Source: a virus
Length of the DNA: 58,924 bases
Strand: one strand, 5' to 3'
Virus record (IMG/VR): IMGVR_UViG_3300037119_004955
Location: 1 to 58,924 of that record
Each line of letters begins with the position of its first letter. Position 1 is the first letter of the stretch. Below, piece by piece: positions 45,435 through 54,402 of this stretch. Both the position numbers and the translations under genes were made by a program. The notes under the pieces are model-generated. The model ran no database searches and was not told where the DNA came from. It was given only the letters and a program-made list of their open reading frames with translations.

Positions 45435-47559
45435 CACAGAAACGACGGGGCTATACCCATGGAAAGGAGACAAGCCGTTTGCGTTTTCATTCTGTAACGA
45501 AAAGTTTGAGACCGCGTACATCGAGTTCGAAGTAAATCCGTTCAACCGCCAGCCGATCGTAGATCACGACGCACTGGACCTGGCTAGGAAGGTACTGGAA
45601 GATGAGTCCGTTGTCAAAGTAATGCACAACGGTAAGTTTGACGTGCGCATGTGCGATATGGGATACGGCATACATCTGGCCGGTCCTGGCGGGAGGGTTA
45701 GTCAAGGAGGAGACTTCGAAGAAACAATGTTCGCAGCGCATTGCTGCAACTCCCTCGAGCCTACTCTCAAACTCAAAAGGCTCGGTGATAAATACACCCC
45801 GGTGAGTTCAGCCGATGAGAAGGAGTTAAAATCATGCGTCACCAGACTGCGCAAGAAGGCTGAAAAGCTTGGCTGGATGATCAAGATCGAACCGCGCCTC
45901 AAGCCAGAGGGGGAGGTGAAGAGGAAGAAGGATGCTGAGGGCCCAGCTGACTACTGGATACCGTACACGCTCCACCGTCGCCACCCAGAACTCTGTTCCG
46001 AATACGAATCAACGCTGTGCGAGAAGTACGCGGTGTTCGACGCAGTCCGCACAATGTATCTGCATATCCTGTATCGCGACCTGCGGGAGCGGCTGGACGT
46101 AAACCACACCTACCAGTTTGAAAAAACCATATGGCCAATAGTTTACCATATGGAGTATCGCGGCGTGCACGCCTTCCCGGACAAGCTTGAAGATCGGATG
46201 AATGACTGTATCAAGGCGCGCGCCGATCTCTGGAAAAGAATCATCGCTATCAACGATGGACCGCTGAATACCGGCAAGTACTCGGACATGTACAACTACA
46301 TCTACAACATTTGCGAGATACCGTTTGACGAGCGTTGGATGACTAAGAAGTCCCACAAGCCGTCCACCGGTCGCAAGGTGATGGAGATGAATCGCGCTGA
46401 CGAGCGTATTGACATGGTCATCAAGTACAAGGCTAACGGCAAGGCTTTTGATTACTTCGCCGACTATCAGCGGTTGTCTGTCCCAGAAGGTGCCGGCACC
46501 ATCTTACACCCGGATTTCCAGCAGATAGGACCCAAGACCGGACGGTTCGCTTGTCGCAGCCCGAACATCCAGCAAGTCACCGACATTTCCAGCGCGACAT
46601 CGCTCGAGCCTCAAGACATTCGCTGCGTGTTCGGTCCTCGCCCCGGTTACGTGTGGTTCCACAATGACTACAAAGGAATGGAAGTCAACGTGTACGCTGA
46701 TTGCTCGCAGGAGCCTAACATGCTCCGAGCCATCGCCGAAGGCCGAGAGATTCACGATGAGGTCACGAACCGTGCTTGGGGAGGTCGAGGAAACGAACGA
46801 GGTCTAAAGGAGTGCGTACACGTACTGGGGTTGGACGGCACTGACCCAGGCAATAACGATGACTTGGTCAAGCTACTGCGGTCGTGGAGTATTACCCCAG
46901 GTCGTAAGCTGCCGGTGCAAGAAGCGTATGATATCGCTGATGCCTGGATGAGAAAGTTCGACTGGGATATCGTGAAGGCTCAAGCAAGCATCGGAAAAAA
47001 GGTCACCAAGAATAAAGCTAAGATGGTGACCTTCCTGAAGATCTATGGCGGGGGCGTGGATGGTGCAATGACTTTGCTCAAGATGAGCAGAGAAGAGACG
47101 TATGACTTCCTACAGCACTACAACAACACCTTCCCCCGAATCCCAGAATACCAAGCAGAATTATCTGAGCAGGCTAAGCTAGATGGGTACGTCAGAACTT
47201 TGTATGGCAGGCGTCTTGAAGTTCGCCGCTACAAGGCTTATCAAGCGGTGAACTACGTTGTACAAGGTACTTCCGCCGACCTGCTCAAGGCCGCCATGAT
47301 CAAATGTTCCAACCACTTCCATAGAAACTGGCTAGACGCTCACATCATTATGCCGGTACACGACGAACTAGCTTTTGAAATCAACAGGCGGGATATGACT
47401 TATCGACTCGCCAACGAGATCTGCGACTTTATGGAGGACACCGATGGAAATATAAACGTGCCGATGAAGGTTGATCCCTCTCTTGTGACCGAGCGGTGGT
47501 CAATCAAGGAAAAGGTTACGCTTGATAGGAAAGCGTGGGCATTGAGGAAGGCGGCATGA
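45397..47559 (+). CDS. Family A DNA polymerase with 3'-5' exonuclease domain
   Basis: The 720-residue protein has exonuclease motifs FDTETTG (12-18) and HNGKFDVRM, and polymerase motifs GRFACRSPNIQQV, motif A NDYKGMEVNVYADCSQ, the O-helix KNKAKMVTFLKIYGGG, LYGRRLEVRRYKAYQAVNY and motif C PVHDELAFE. In the O-helix the Phe matching E. coli Phe762 is kept, the first Arg is Lys, and the Gly after Phe is Leu. An insertion between motif A and the O-helix is about 60 residues longer than usual. It is the replicative polymerase. Confidence 0.95.
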   Translation: MSRLIEGDLIAFDTETTGLYPWKGDKPFAFSFCNEKFETAYIEFEVNPFNRQPIVDHDALDLARKVLEDESVVKVMHNGKFDVRMCDMGYGIHLAGPGGRVSQGGDFEETMFAAHCCNSLEPTLKLKRLGDKYTPVSSADEKELKSCVTRLRKKAEKLGWMIKIEPRLKPEGEVKRKKDAEGPADYWIPYTLHRRHPELCSEYESTLCEKYAVFDAVRTMYLHILYRDLRERLDVNHTYQFEKTIWPIVYHMEYRGVHAFPDKLEDRMNDCIKARADLWKRIIAINDGPLNTGKYSDMYNYIYNICEIPFDERWMTKKSHKPSTGRKVMEMNRADERIDMVIKYKANGKAFDYFADYQRLSVPEGAGTILHPDFQQIGPKTGRFACRSPNIQQVTDISSATSLEPQDIRCVFGPRPGYVWFHNDYKGMEVNVYADCSQEPNMLRAIAEGREIHDEVTNRAWGGRGNERGLKECVHVLGLDGTDPGNNDDLVKLLRSWSITPGRKLPVQEAYDIADAWMRKFDWDIVKAQASIGKKVTKNKAKMVTFLKIYGGGVDGAMTLLKMSREETYDFLQHYNNTFPRIPEYQAELSEQAKLDGYVRTLYGRRLEVRRYKAYQAVNYVVQGTSADLLKAAMIKCSNHFHRNWLDAHIIMPVHDELAFEINRRDMTYRLANEICDFMEDTDGNINVPMKVDPSLVTERWSIKEKVTLDRKAWALRKAA

Positions 47560-49709
47560 GAGTACGCAAAAACAAAAGCTACCTCGCTACGCTCGCCCGA
47601 CTCGGCATATCGGTCGAAGATGCTGGCGACGAGCAGTACCGTGGAGTGTGTCCGTTTTGTGGAGACCAGAATAAGGATGATGCGGACCACTTCTACATAC
47701 ACGAAATGAGCGGACAATGGGATTGCAAGAAGTGTGGCGCCAGGGGAAACATGTTCAGCTTTCTTACTAAGCTAGCAGCTAAGTTTCACAGGCAGGTCAC
47801 TGAGACCGAGTGGACATTTCTTTCCAGAAATAGGGGCATCCCTTCCGAGGCGTTCAAGCTTGACGGGATTGGGTTCAACCTCGGCCAATGGTGGTTGCCG
47901 GTAAAGTCCGAAACCGGGATGGTGCGTGATATGCCCCATTGGACCCCAGAAGGGAAGATGATAACGCTTGACGGATGTGAAACTCAGCTGTGGGGAGCAG
48001 AGGAACTCGTCAAGGCTCCAGCCGGTGCCAAGGTTTGGGTGTGCGAAGGTAGATGGGATGGCCCAGTGTGGCGGTGGTTGCTCTGGAAAGCGAACAAGCA
48101 CAAGCATGTAGTGGTGGCGGTGCCGGGTGCCAACACCTTCAAAGACCAGTGGGTTGAATGGTTTAAGAAAAAGTCGGTTATACTGTGTTATGATAACGAC
48201 ACCCCAGGAGACAACGGCGCGGAGCGTGCTGCAGAAAAACTTGAGGGCACCGCTGCTGACATTAAATATCTTTGCTGGCCAGAATCACTACCATCCAAGT
48301 GGGACCTAAGGGATCAAGTAAAGTCTGGGCTCGAGCAGAAGAAATCTCCGCAAGATATATACAGCAGCGTTAACTCAATCGTTCGATCAAAACACAGACG
48401 GGCATCTTCTGGAGAAAAAAAAGCTGATCAAACTATCGGCCCGCCGATATCGTTTGAGAAGCTAATCGAAATGCAATCCAAATGGGTCGAGATGCAACAG
48501 GACCTAAAGGATGGGTGGGCAGTGTCCCTCGCGACTTGTCTTGGCAACGAGGTGTCCGGCGAACCTCTGTGGATATATCTAGTGGGGCCTCCGGCTAGTG
48601 GCAAGACGCTAATACTCCTGTCCCTGCAAACGGCGGAGCGATGCGTGTTCAGGTCAACTATTACCCCAGCTGGTCTGGTATCCGGGTTCAATACTCATCC
48701 TGATCCTAGCCTGCTGCCAAAGCTGGACGGCCGTACTGCCATCTTTAAGGACGGCACCGAACTGCTGGCCATGCATCAGGATGCTCGTCGGGAAGCTTTC
48801 TCAACCTTGCGCGGAGCCTATGACGGATTTGTCAGTAAGAGTTTCGGCAACGGAGTGATCCGCGAATACAAGCTGCACTTCAATATGCTGGTGGGCATAA
48901 CTCCAGCCATCCACGCCGACAATCAGGCCACGATGGGAGAGAGGTTTCTGAAGTTCGAAATACGGGAGGACCTAGCCACGGTCGAGGCTCAGATCCGCGC
49001 CGCTGCCAGCAACCTCACGTATGAGGAAGCCATGAGCGAGGATATGCAGGAAGCGTGCAATCGTTTTCTAAATAGAGAAGTTGATGACAAGAAGCTGCCA
49101 ATGATCAACGAGGATATGATGGACAGGATAGTGGCGCTATCCCGTATGCTGGGAATGCTTCGCGCCAAGGTAGAGAGGACAGCCGGAAGAGATCCTGAGC
49201 TAGCATACCGACCCACGTATGAACTTGGCACCAGAATAGCTAAGCAGATGTGCAAGATGGCTCGGCTCCTTGCTTTCGTGTACGGCTTGGACGCTGTGGA
49301 CGAATCGGTATACAGGGTTATAAAGAAGCTTGCGATTGATTCGTCCATCGGCTACCACATGGACATTGTGCGCAACTATATGAGAGACGGCAACCCAGGT
49401 CGTTCTCTCCCAGAAGTAGCCTCGATGAGCAGGATTCCTATTGATACCTGTAGGGCTAGGTTCAAGGACTTGGAGAGCCTAAACGTTCTGCGCCCGCTCA
49501 CCAGAGAGGAGAGCGCGGCGTATCAGGTAAGTCAACTTGGTCTTGTGCCGGCAAGGTGGAAAGTTTCTCAGCTGGTAGTATCCTTGTGGCAGCGGAGCAT
49601 GGCGAAAGGCGGTCCCAAAACCCCCATCCGACTCAGAAACAATGCCGACGCCAACGGCAGCCACGTAGCCGGTTCCAAGGGGCTAAGGGTCCGAACGGCC
49701 CGCCTTTGA
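47556..49709 (+). CDS. Primase-helicase
   Basis: From ATG 47556 the 717-residue protein combines a CHC2-like zinc domain (CPFCGDQNKDDADHF and CKKCGARGN), a Toprim primase domain (KVWVCEGRWDG; CYDNDTPGDNGAE, about 160-240) and an AAA-type helicase domain (YLVGPPASGKTLI Walker A; RTAIFKDGTELL Walker B region; a sensor strand LHFNMLVGITPAI). The C-terminal 150 residues are helical with a winged-helix-like segment (LPEVASMSRIPIDTCRARF). It overlaps the polymerase stop by four bases, so primer synthesis and extension are co-expressed. Confidence 0.92.
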   Translation: MRVRKNKSYLATLARLGISVEDAGDEQYRGVCPFCGDQNKDDADHFYIHEMSGQWDCKKCGARGNMFSFLTKLAAKFHRQVTETEWTFLSRNRGIPSEAFKLDGIGFNLGQWWLPVKSETGMVRDMPHWTPEGKMITLDGCETQLWGAEELVKAPAGAKVWVCEGRWDGPVWRWLLWKANKHKHVVVAVPGANTFKDQWVEWFKKKSVILCYDNDTPGDNGAERAAEKLEGTAADIKYLCWPESLPSKWDLRDQVKSGLEQKKSPQDIYSSVNSIVRSKHRRASSGEKKADQTIGPPISFEKLIEMQSKWVEMQQDLKDGWAVSLATCLGNEVSGEPLWIYLVGPPASGKTLILLSLQTAERCVFRSTITPAGLVSGFNTHPDPSLLPKLDGRTAIFKDGTELLAMHQDARREAFSTLRGAYDGFVSKSFGNGVIREYKLHFNMLVGITPAIHADNQATMGERFLKFEIREDLATVEAQIRAAASNLTYEEAMSEDMQEACNRFLNREVDDKKLPMINEDMMDRIVALSRMLGMLRAKVERTAGRDPELAYRPTYELGTRIAKQMCKMARLLAFVYGLDAVDESVYRVIKKLAIDSSIGYHMDIVRNYMRDGNPGRSLPEVASMSRIPIDTCRARFKDLESLNVLRPLTREESAAYQVSQLGLVPARWKVSQLVVSLWQRSMAKGGPKTPIRLRNNADANGSHVAGSKGLRVRTARL
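48405..48414 (+). repeat. Dispersed motif core, exact copy
   Basis: The copy lies in the linker between the primase and helicase domains and codes for ASSGEKKA. The full 19-base consensus is matched. Confidence 0.85.
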
Positions 49710-49785
49710 CCGGAGAACGTTTATACGCACGCCTGCGGGTTCCGTTAAGGCCTCAAAACGCCCCCACCGGGGTTAGAAAGGGTTT

Positions 49786-50190
49786 ATGAACTCATGGGCT
49801 TATCAGACGCTGCTTCAGGCGGTTGAACCGATGATCGGTCGCGGCTTGTTCATAGTCCTAAACGAGAATGGTAAGCTACTCCGCATGGCGTTCGCCGGGC
49901 ACTCCAATGAACTACGCCGCGAGGGGGAGTTTCCCATGCTAGTGCATCGCCCATGCTCGTTCAGGTTTATCACGCTCGTGATGACCGGGGACACAATCTC
50001 CACATGGTGGCTGGTATCTTCTGGGGAAGAACCACTCGGCTACGCCCATGGAGAACAGTCGCGAGCAGCAGCAGGGTACGCCCGCAAACTGTTTCCATGG
50101 GCGGTAGGCCGAATGGATCTGACAGAGGTTCCGAAGTCTGGAAAGTTCATTAGTAGTAGTCGAAACCACCTGCTACATCCCACCGAATAA
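49786..50190 (+). CDS. Hypothetical protein at the end of the early strand
   Basis: The 134-residue product is mixed alpha/beta (MIGRGLFIVLNENGKLLRMA; SFRFITLVMTGDTISTWWLV). GAAAGGG lies four bases before ATG 49786. Its last 41 bases overlap the end of the convergent tail gene, and I see no terminator between the two strands. VSSGEEP is coded by a motif copy. Confidence 0.65.
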   Translation: MNSWAYQTLLQAVEPMIGRGLFIVLNENGKLLRMAFAGHSNELRREGEFPMLVHRPCSFRFITLVMTGDTISTWWLVSSGEEPLGYAHGEQSRAAAGYARKLFPWAVGRMDLTEVPKSGKFISSSRNHLLHPTE

Positions 50191-53125
50191 GAGAGTCTTC
50201 TCCGGCACTGATCCACCCGAACACAGCTTCCTCACCACCGGCTGGATAGTCTGGCCAGTTCGGGCACGCTCCCAAGCTACCGATCTCCCCCACCAGTCTC
50301 TCGAAGAACGAGTCGTCTGGCGCGGACGTCGTGAACAGGCTCCACTTGTTGTCTCCCAGAACTGGGTCCCCCTGACCGTCAAACTCATCATTCGGTCCAG
50401 TTCCGTACGGAGCAGTCTTTAGATACGCCTCGAACGACACCTTCTTCCTTCGGTCTCCTGAGCCGTATGCTATCTTAGCATGCTTCATGCGGCGTTGCAT
50501 CTCGTACAATGCTGCTGGTCCAGAACACGTATGATTCGCATGAGCCTTCTTGTTAAAGGCATAAGGACCGTCTGCAAAGATAACGTGGCTCTGCCCTGCT
50601 AAGAAGTTCGTCGTAGCCTCTGCCATCGCATCGGCATCCGTGTGTGGGTCACAACCACCGCTCGTGTCGGTAATAGGTTCGCGTGCAGTGCCGACGCCGT
50701 GGTTGTCCGGCGTGCTATGCGTAGGCTCCTCTGGAGGATAGATGTTTGGGTCCGGACAGTCCGGCCAGTCCTCGTAGTAGAACGCGCCTCCCGAAGTCTT
50801 CACCAGTTCTTTGAGACTCTGCACGATCTCATCCATCACGTGCTCGCCGAAGTAGTCTCCATTCATGACCCAGCCGTATCTGGTCACGATAGTCGGTGGT
50901 ATTTTGGTCTGGTTTTCTCCAGAAAACTCGCCGGTCGGTTCGATCCAAGATCCGCTGCTTCGTTCCCAGGTGGTCCCCGGTTGTCGTTCCAATACCTCGC
51001 AAGTCCATCCCACATCAACTGTGAAGGCCTGGTCAGCGTAGTAGAATGTGTCGTTGTCGTTGTGCGTGATCGTCACATCGTGCGTGGTAGTTCCGTCGTC
51101 CTCAGTGATGCGCAACGTCCGATTCTTCCAATCATTCAGGATGTGCGCAGGTTCGTAGATGCGGTAAGCCTTACCGTTCGCCGTCGTGCTAAGTGCTTTT
51201 GTCCACGTTAGCGTACCGGAACCGTAAGTGGTGGTTAACACAGGTCGCCGTTCCCATACTCCCGCTGACGTTTCTACCTCCACGATAAAGTTGTTCCACC
51301 TACCGGTCGCGGTATTCCACAGCCCGGTTCCGGCTTTCGTCGAGTCGGACAAGCTGGTCGTGCTGCCCCCGGTGGCTGTACCGGTCTCGGTGCGCAGAAC
51401 CCCTCCAAACAGGTTCAGCGACGAGTCCCTGAAGAACCATATGTCTCCCTCTGTTGCGATACCAGACGGCGTCAACCTGTATCCAGTAAAGAAGGCATCG
51501 CGGTATTCTATATCATCGGTCGGGGTCTCATCTCCCAGAGTAGGGTCCCCGTGATTGTCTCCTCTGTATCTTGCGAAGTCTCCGTTTACAAGAGCAACTG
51601 TATCAGTAATAGTGCCGTGATCGTTGAACTCCGCGTAAGCATTGCTAGCCGCGCGGGTAGTCCACGATCCGGGATCGGTGTCGGTCGGCGGAATGACAAT
51701 GCTGGGTCCGCTAAAGTCTGGGAGGAAGCCGGTCTTTTCGTACATGTATCGGAACTCTCTCGGGATACGTCGCGTGCGTCCGAGAGAGATTGTGATCTGA
51801 TGACCATCATCTGTCGGCTCGAAGTCACTAGATTGGAGTACGGTTGCGCTGGTGAGGGTTGCGGCGCCATCCGCGAGCAGTTCGTTTGTGGTAGCGTTGC
51901 GTATCTCGTACCAACAGGGATGCGGATAGAAGGGTGCAGTCACAGAACCCACGTTGATCTCAGTGCTGCTCACGTAATCCACAGAAGTGACCACGTAGTG
52001 TGCGAGCGAGTTCTTCAAGAGTATCGCGGTGGACAGATGGATGATGTGCTCATAGCCGCTATGGTCTTTGTTCTCGTAGAACGTCCCCGCAAAGATGTCC
52101 ATCCAGGTTTGGCAGAACCGCAACGACTTTGCGACGTTCGGATTCAGGGGCTCGTCGTTCGGAGTATTACACTGATCGTCAAACTCAATCCAAGGGTCCC
52201 GGTCAAAGATAGTGACGACTTCTTCTTCATCGCAAGACTCCCCAGTCAGGATGGTGGTTGTATCTCTGGGGTAAAGAGGTAGTGAACCTATTTCTCCCAG
52301 AAGATCGCCCTCGAGTGGGACATGTGTGGACACGTTGTTTCGCGTCCCTCGATACCATATTTGGGTAGAAGCTTCTCCTCCAGACACTATGTTGGGGCGC
52401 CACTTCTTGAGATGCTCCACTACGACGAAGCTGGCTCCGACGTTCGGAGTCCACGACATAATGTCAAACGTCAGCACGGTAGCGGTATTGCTGATGATCT
52501 GAGCGCGATGCCAGAACCCGTCCGTCCCCACCACCAGTACATCCATGTCTTCGAACTGGTCTGTAGTCCAGGTCTGGGCGGTATCGGTGAGGGTGGACGT
52601 TGTGCCAGAAGTAACCGATCCGTTCCCTTTGATGCTCGGTCCCGGCCATTCTGGCCACCGCGTCAGATAGAAGTCCCCGTTTCGCTTGATGATAGTCGCG
52701 TCCCACCCTACCAGTTCAGAGAGGTCCTCTACGATGCCGAACGCGACGTTATCGCGTATGTCGGAGATAGTCAGAGTGTCGGAAGTATTAGAAGAGATCT
52801 GAGCGCGGATCAAGTCACTGGGATCAGATTCGAAACGGCGGTAGATCACGACGTCATAGTCCGAAGGGTAGTATGCCACGCCATCGTTATCTATCCAGCG
52901 ATCGGTGACCCACGACACTGGTGCTTCGCCGGGCTGTGATTCAAGCTGTAGTGTTGTCGCGGTGACGGCAGCTATCTTTCCACCACTCCAGTGAAAGCAT
53001 GATCTGGGGAAAGACGCCTGACCGATCGCGAATGCCCTCTCGTTCAAGGCATGGTAGATCGTCATTATGTTCGCGTAGGTAAGCGGGTTCCCTGCCGCCG
53101 GATAGATGTCGTCAAAACCTGGCAT
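50150..53125 (-). CDS. Large tail tip or baseplate-type virion protein
   Basis: The 991-residue protein is the last gene of the late strand. It contains at least three copies of a 60-residue beta module: GTTSTLTDTAQTWTTDQFED...AQIISNTATVLTF, AAVTATTLQLESQPG...AQISSNTSDTLTISDI, and GGSTTSLSDSTKAGTGLWNT...YGSGTLTWTKAL. Such modules occur in structural proteins at tail tips. A histidine-rich DGPYAFNKKAHANHTCSG segment near 890 is notable. The role is inferred from position after the tape measure and two tail genes. Confidence 0.7.
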   Translation of the reverse strand: MPGFDDIYPAAGNPLTYANIMTIYHALNERAFAIGQASFPRSCFHWSGGKIAAVTATTLQLESQPGEAPVSWVTDRWIDNDGVAYYPSDYDVVIYRRFESDPSDLIRAQISSNTSDTLTISDIRDNVAFGIVEDLSELVGWDATIIKRNGDFYLTRWPEWPGPSIKGNGSVTSGTTSTLTDTAQTWTTDQFEDMDVLVVGTDGFWHRAQIISNTATVLTFDIMSWTPNVGASFVVVEHLKKWRPNIVSGGEASTQIWYRGTRNNVSTHVPLEGDLLGEIGSLPLYPRDTTTILTGESCDEEEVVTIFDRDPWIEFDDQCNTPNDEPLNPNVAKSLRFCQTWMDIFAGTFYENKDHSGYEHIIHLSTAILLKNSLAHYVVTSVDYVSSTEINVGSVTAPFYPHPCWYEIRNATTNELLADGAATLTSATVLQSSDFEPTDDGHQITISLGRTRRIPREFRYMYEKTGFLPDFSGPSIVIPPTDTDPGSWTTRAASNAYAEFNDHGTITDTVALVNGDFARYRGDNHGDPTLGDETPTDDIEYRDAFFTGYRLTPSGIATEGDIWFFRDSSLNLFGGVLRTETGTATGGSTTSLSDSTKAGTGLWNTATGRWNNFIVEVETSAGVWERRPVLTTTYGSGTLTWTKALSTTANGKAYRIYEPAHILNDWKNRTLRITEDDGTTTHDVTITHNDNDTFYYADQAFTVDVGWTCEVLERQPGTTWERSSGSWIEPTGEFSGENQTKIPPTIVTRYGWVMNGDYFGEHVMDEIVQSLKELVKTSGGAFYYEDWPDCPDPNIYPPEEPTHSTPDNHGVGTAREPITDTSGGCDPHTDADAMAEATTNFLAGQSHVIFADGPYAFNKKAHANHTCSGPAALYEMQRRMKHAKIAYGSGDRRKKVSFEAYLKTAPYGTGPNDEFDGQGDPVLGDNKWSLFTTSAPDDSFFERLVGEIGSLGACPNWPDYPAGGEEAVFGWISAGEDSLIRWDVAGGFDYY

Positions 53126-53128
53126 CGT

Positions 53129-53572
53129 TCAAACCGTCCCGAATCGGAAGAGGTCCCATCCCGGCACATGGTCTTCGACCATCTGGTGTATTTGTCCTTG
53201 TTTCAATCCCATGTCTTCTGCCCCTCCGCCACCTAAAATCAAGAGTAGGTCACCTACTGGGGAAAAACAAGCTAAAGCCTTATCAGTCGAGTCGTCCGGT
53301 GTGCCGAGCCAGATCTCTATCTCTTCTCCGATCAAGTCCCCGTCCAGAGTGTGGACAGTAAACGTTAGCGGGTCTCCGGCGGGGTCACTCAAGTTCACCG
53401 GGAAGGCTCGCCCGCCGGTCATCATGGGCTGCGAAGGCGTGCCGTTAGATTCTGTTTGATAGTTCAGAGCATCTACGATCTCATTAGTCGTGTTCGTGCT
53501 GGCAATTTTGCCGGGAGTCTTTCGGGAAACCAGCTTGCCTACAATCTTGTCTTCTGTCAAGTAGTCGTTCAT
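53129..53572 (-). CDS. Minor tail protein
   Basis: The 147-residue product starts DYLTEDKIVGKLVSRKTPGK and ends with a Gly-rich LLLILGGGGAEDMGL stretch. It lies between two tail genes and shares a four-base overlap with the upstream one. Family unknown; a tail-tip component by position. Confidence 0.6.
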   Translation of the reverse strand: MNDYLTEDKIVGKLVSRKTPGKIASTNTTNEIVDALNYQTESNGTPSQPMMTGGRAFPVNLSDPAGDPLTFTVHTLDGDLIGEEIEIWLGTPDDSTDKALACFSPVGDLLLILGGGGAEDMGLKQGQIHQMVEDHVPGWDLFRFGTV

Positions 53573-54402
53573 GCGAATCCAAATAGTGCTTCAAAGTCAG
53601 TTTCCGGGTATGGATCAGCCCTAATGATGCCGTTCGCTATGTGAGTGCCGTAAGAGTACGGAATTGACATAAGCGCGGTTATCAGGTCTGGATCTATGTC
53701 GATGTACTTCCCGGTTATAGTGTTTCTTAGCGTCCCAAACGTGGACCAGCTTTCGAGATTCTTTGTGGCAGCAGTTAACTGCCTGGACCAATATCCAGAA
53801 TACTTGGAATCCTCCGCCTCAGTGCCCTCTGTTCGCCAATACCCTGCCGGCAACCCTTGCCACGTAGCGTCATTTACATAACCAGTAAACTCCCCGGTGG
53901 CGTCTGGTGGGTCGCCGGTATTTAGTACCGTAACCGATATAACTCTCGTCGGCATGCCGAATCCCATAGGAACAACGTCTTCTGGGACGTTCTTAGTGGC
54001 ATCCAGCGGGTCCACGTAAGCGACGGTTAACTTTTCGCGGGTACCCGGCAGGTAGTGGCTAGTAATCTGGGTTATGCCACTTGATCTCCGTATGATGTAG
54101 GCCGAAGGATTGGTTCCCTGAAACGTAGAATACTGCAAAGCGACTCGCACTTGATCTTTGGTTATCGCCAGAATACGACACCGCTGAAAGATCAGTTCCG
54201 GATGCTCGACGTTATACACGGAATTCGGAACGGCATGCCCAGCAGCCTGCAATGCCTCTAACGCTTTGAACATAACTTCCTCGTCTGGACATCCTTCTAC
54301 CTCTATCTGCGTGATCAGACCTGTGCGCACGTAAGCCTGCGACTGCTGGCCGACCACTTCCAGTTCGGTTCCCTCAACGGTATCCATTTTGACGATAGCC
54401 AT
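53569..54402 (-). CDS. Distal tail-like protein
   Basis: The 277-residue product follows the tape measure directly (ATG overlaps its stop), which is where distal tail proteins are found. It has mixed alpha/beta structure (AYVRTGLITQIEVEGCPDEE; KLTVAYVDPLD) without a named motif. Role inferred from order. Confidence 0.6.
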   Translation of the reverse strand: MAIVKMDTVEGTELEVVGQQSQAYVRTGLITQIEVEGCPDEEVMFKALEALQAAGHAVPNSVYNVEHPELIFQRCRILAITKDQVRVALQYSTFQGTNPSAYIIRRSSGITQITSHYLPGTREKLTVAYVDPLDATKNVPEDVVPMGFGMPTRVISVTVLNTGDPPDATGEFTGYVNDATWQGLPAGYWRTEGTEAEDSKYSGYWSRQLTAATKNLESWSTFGTLRNTITGKYIDIDPDLITALMSIPYSYGTHIANGIIRADPYPETDFEALFGFA

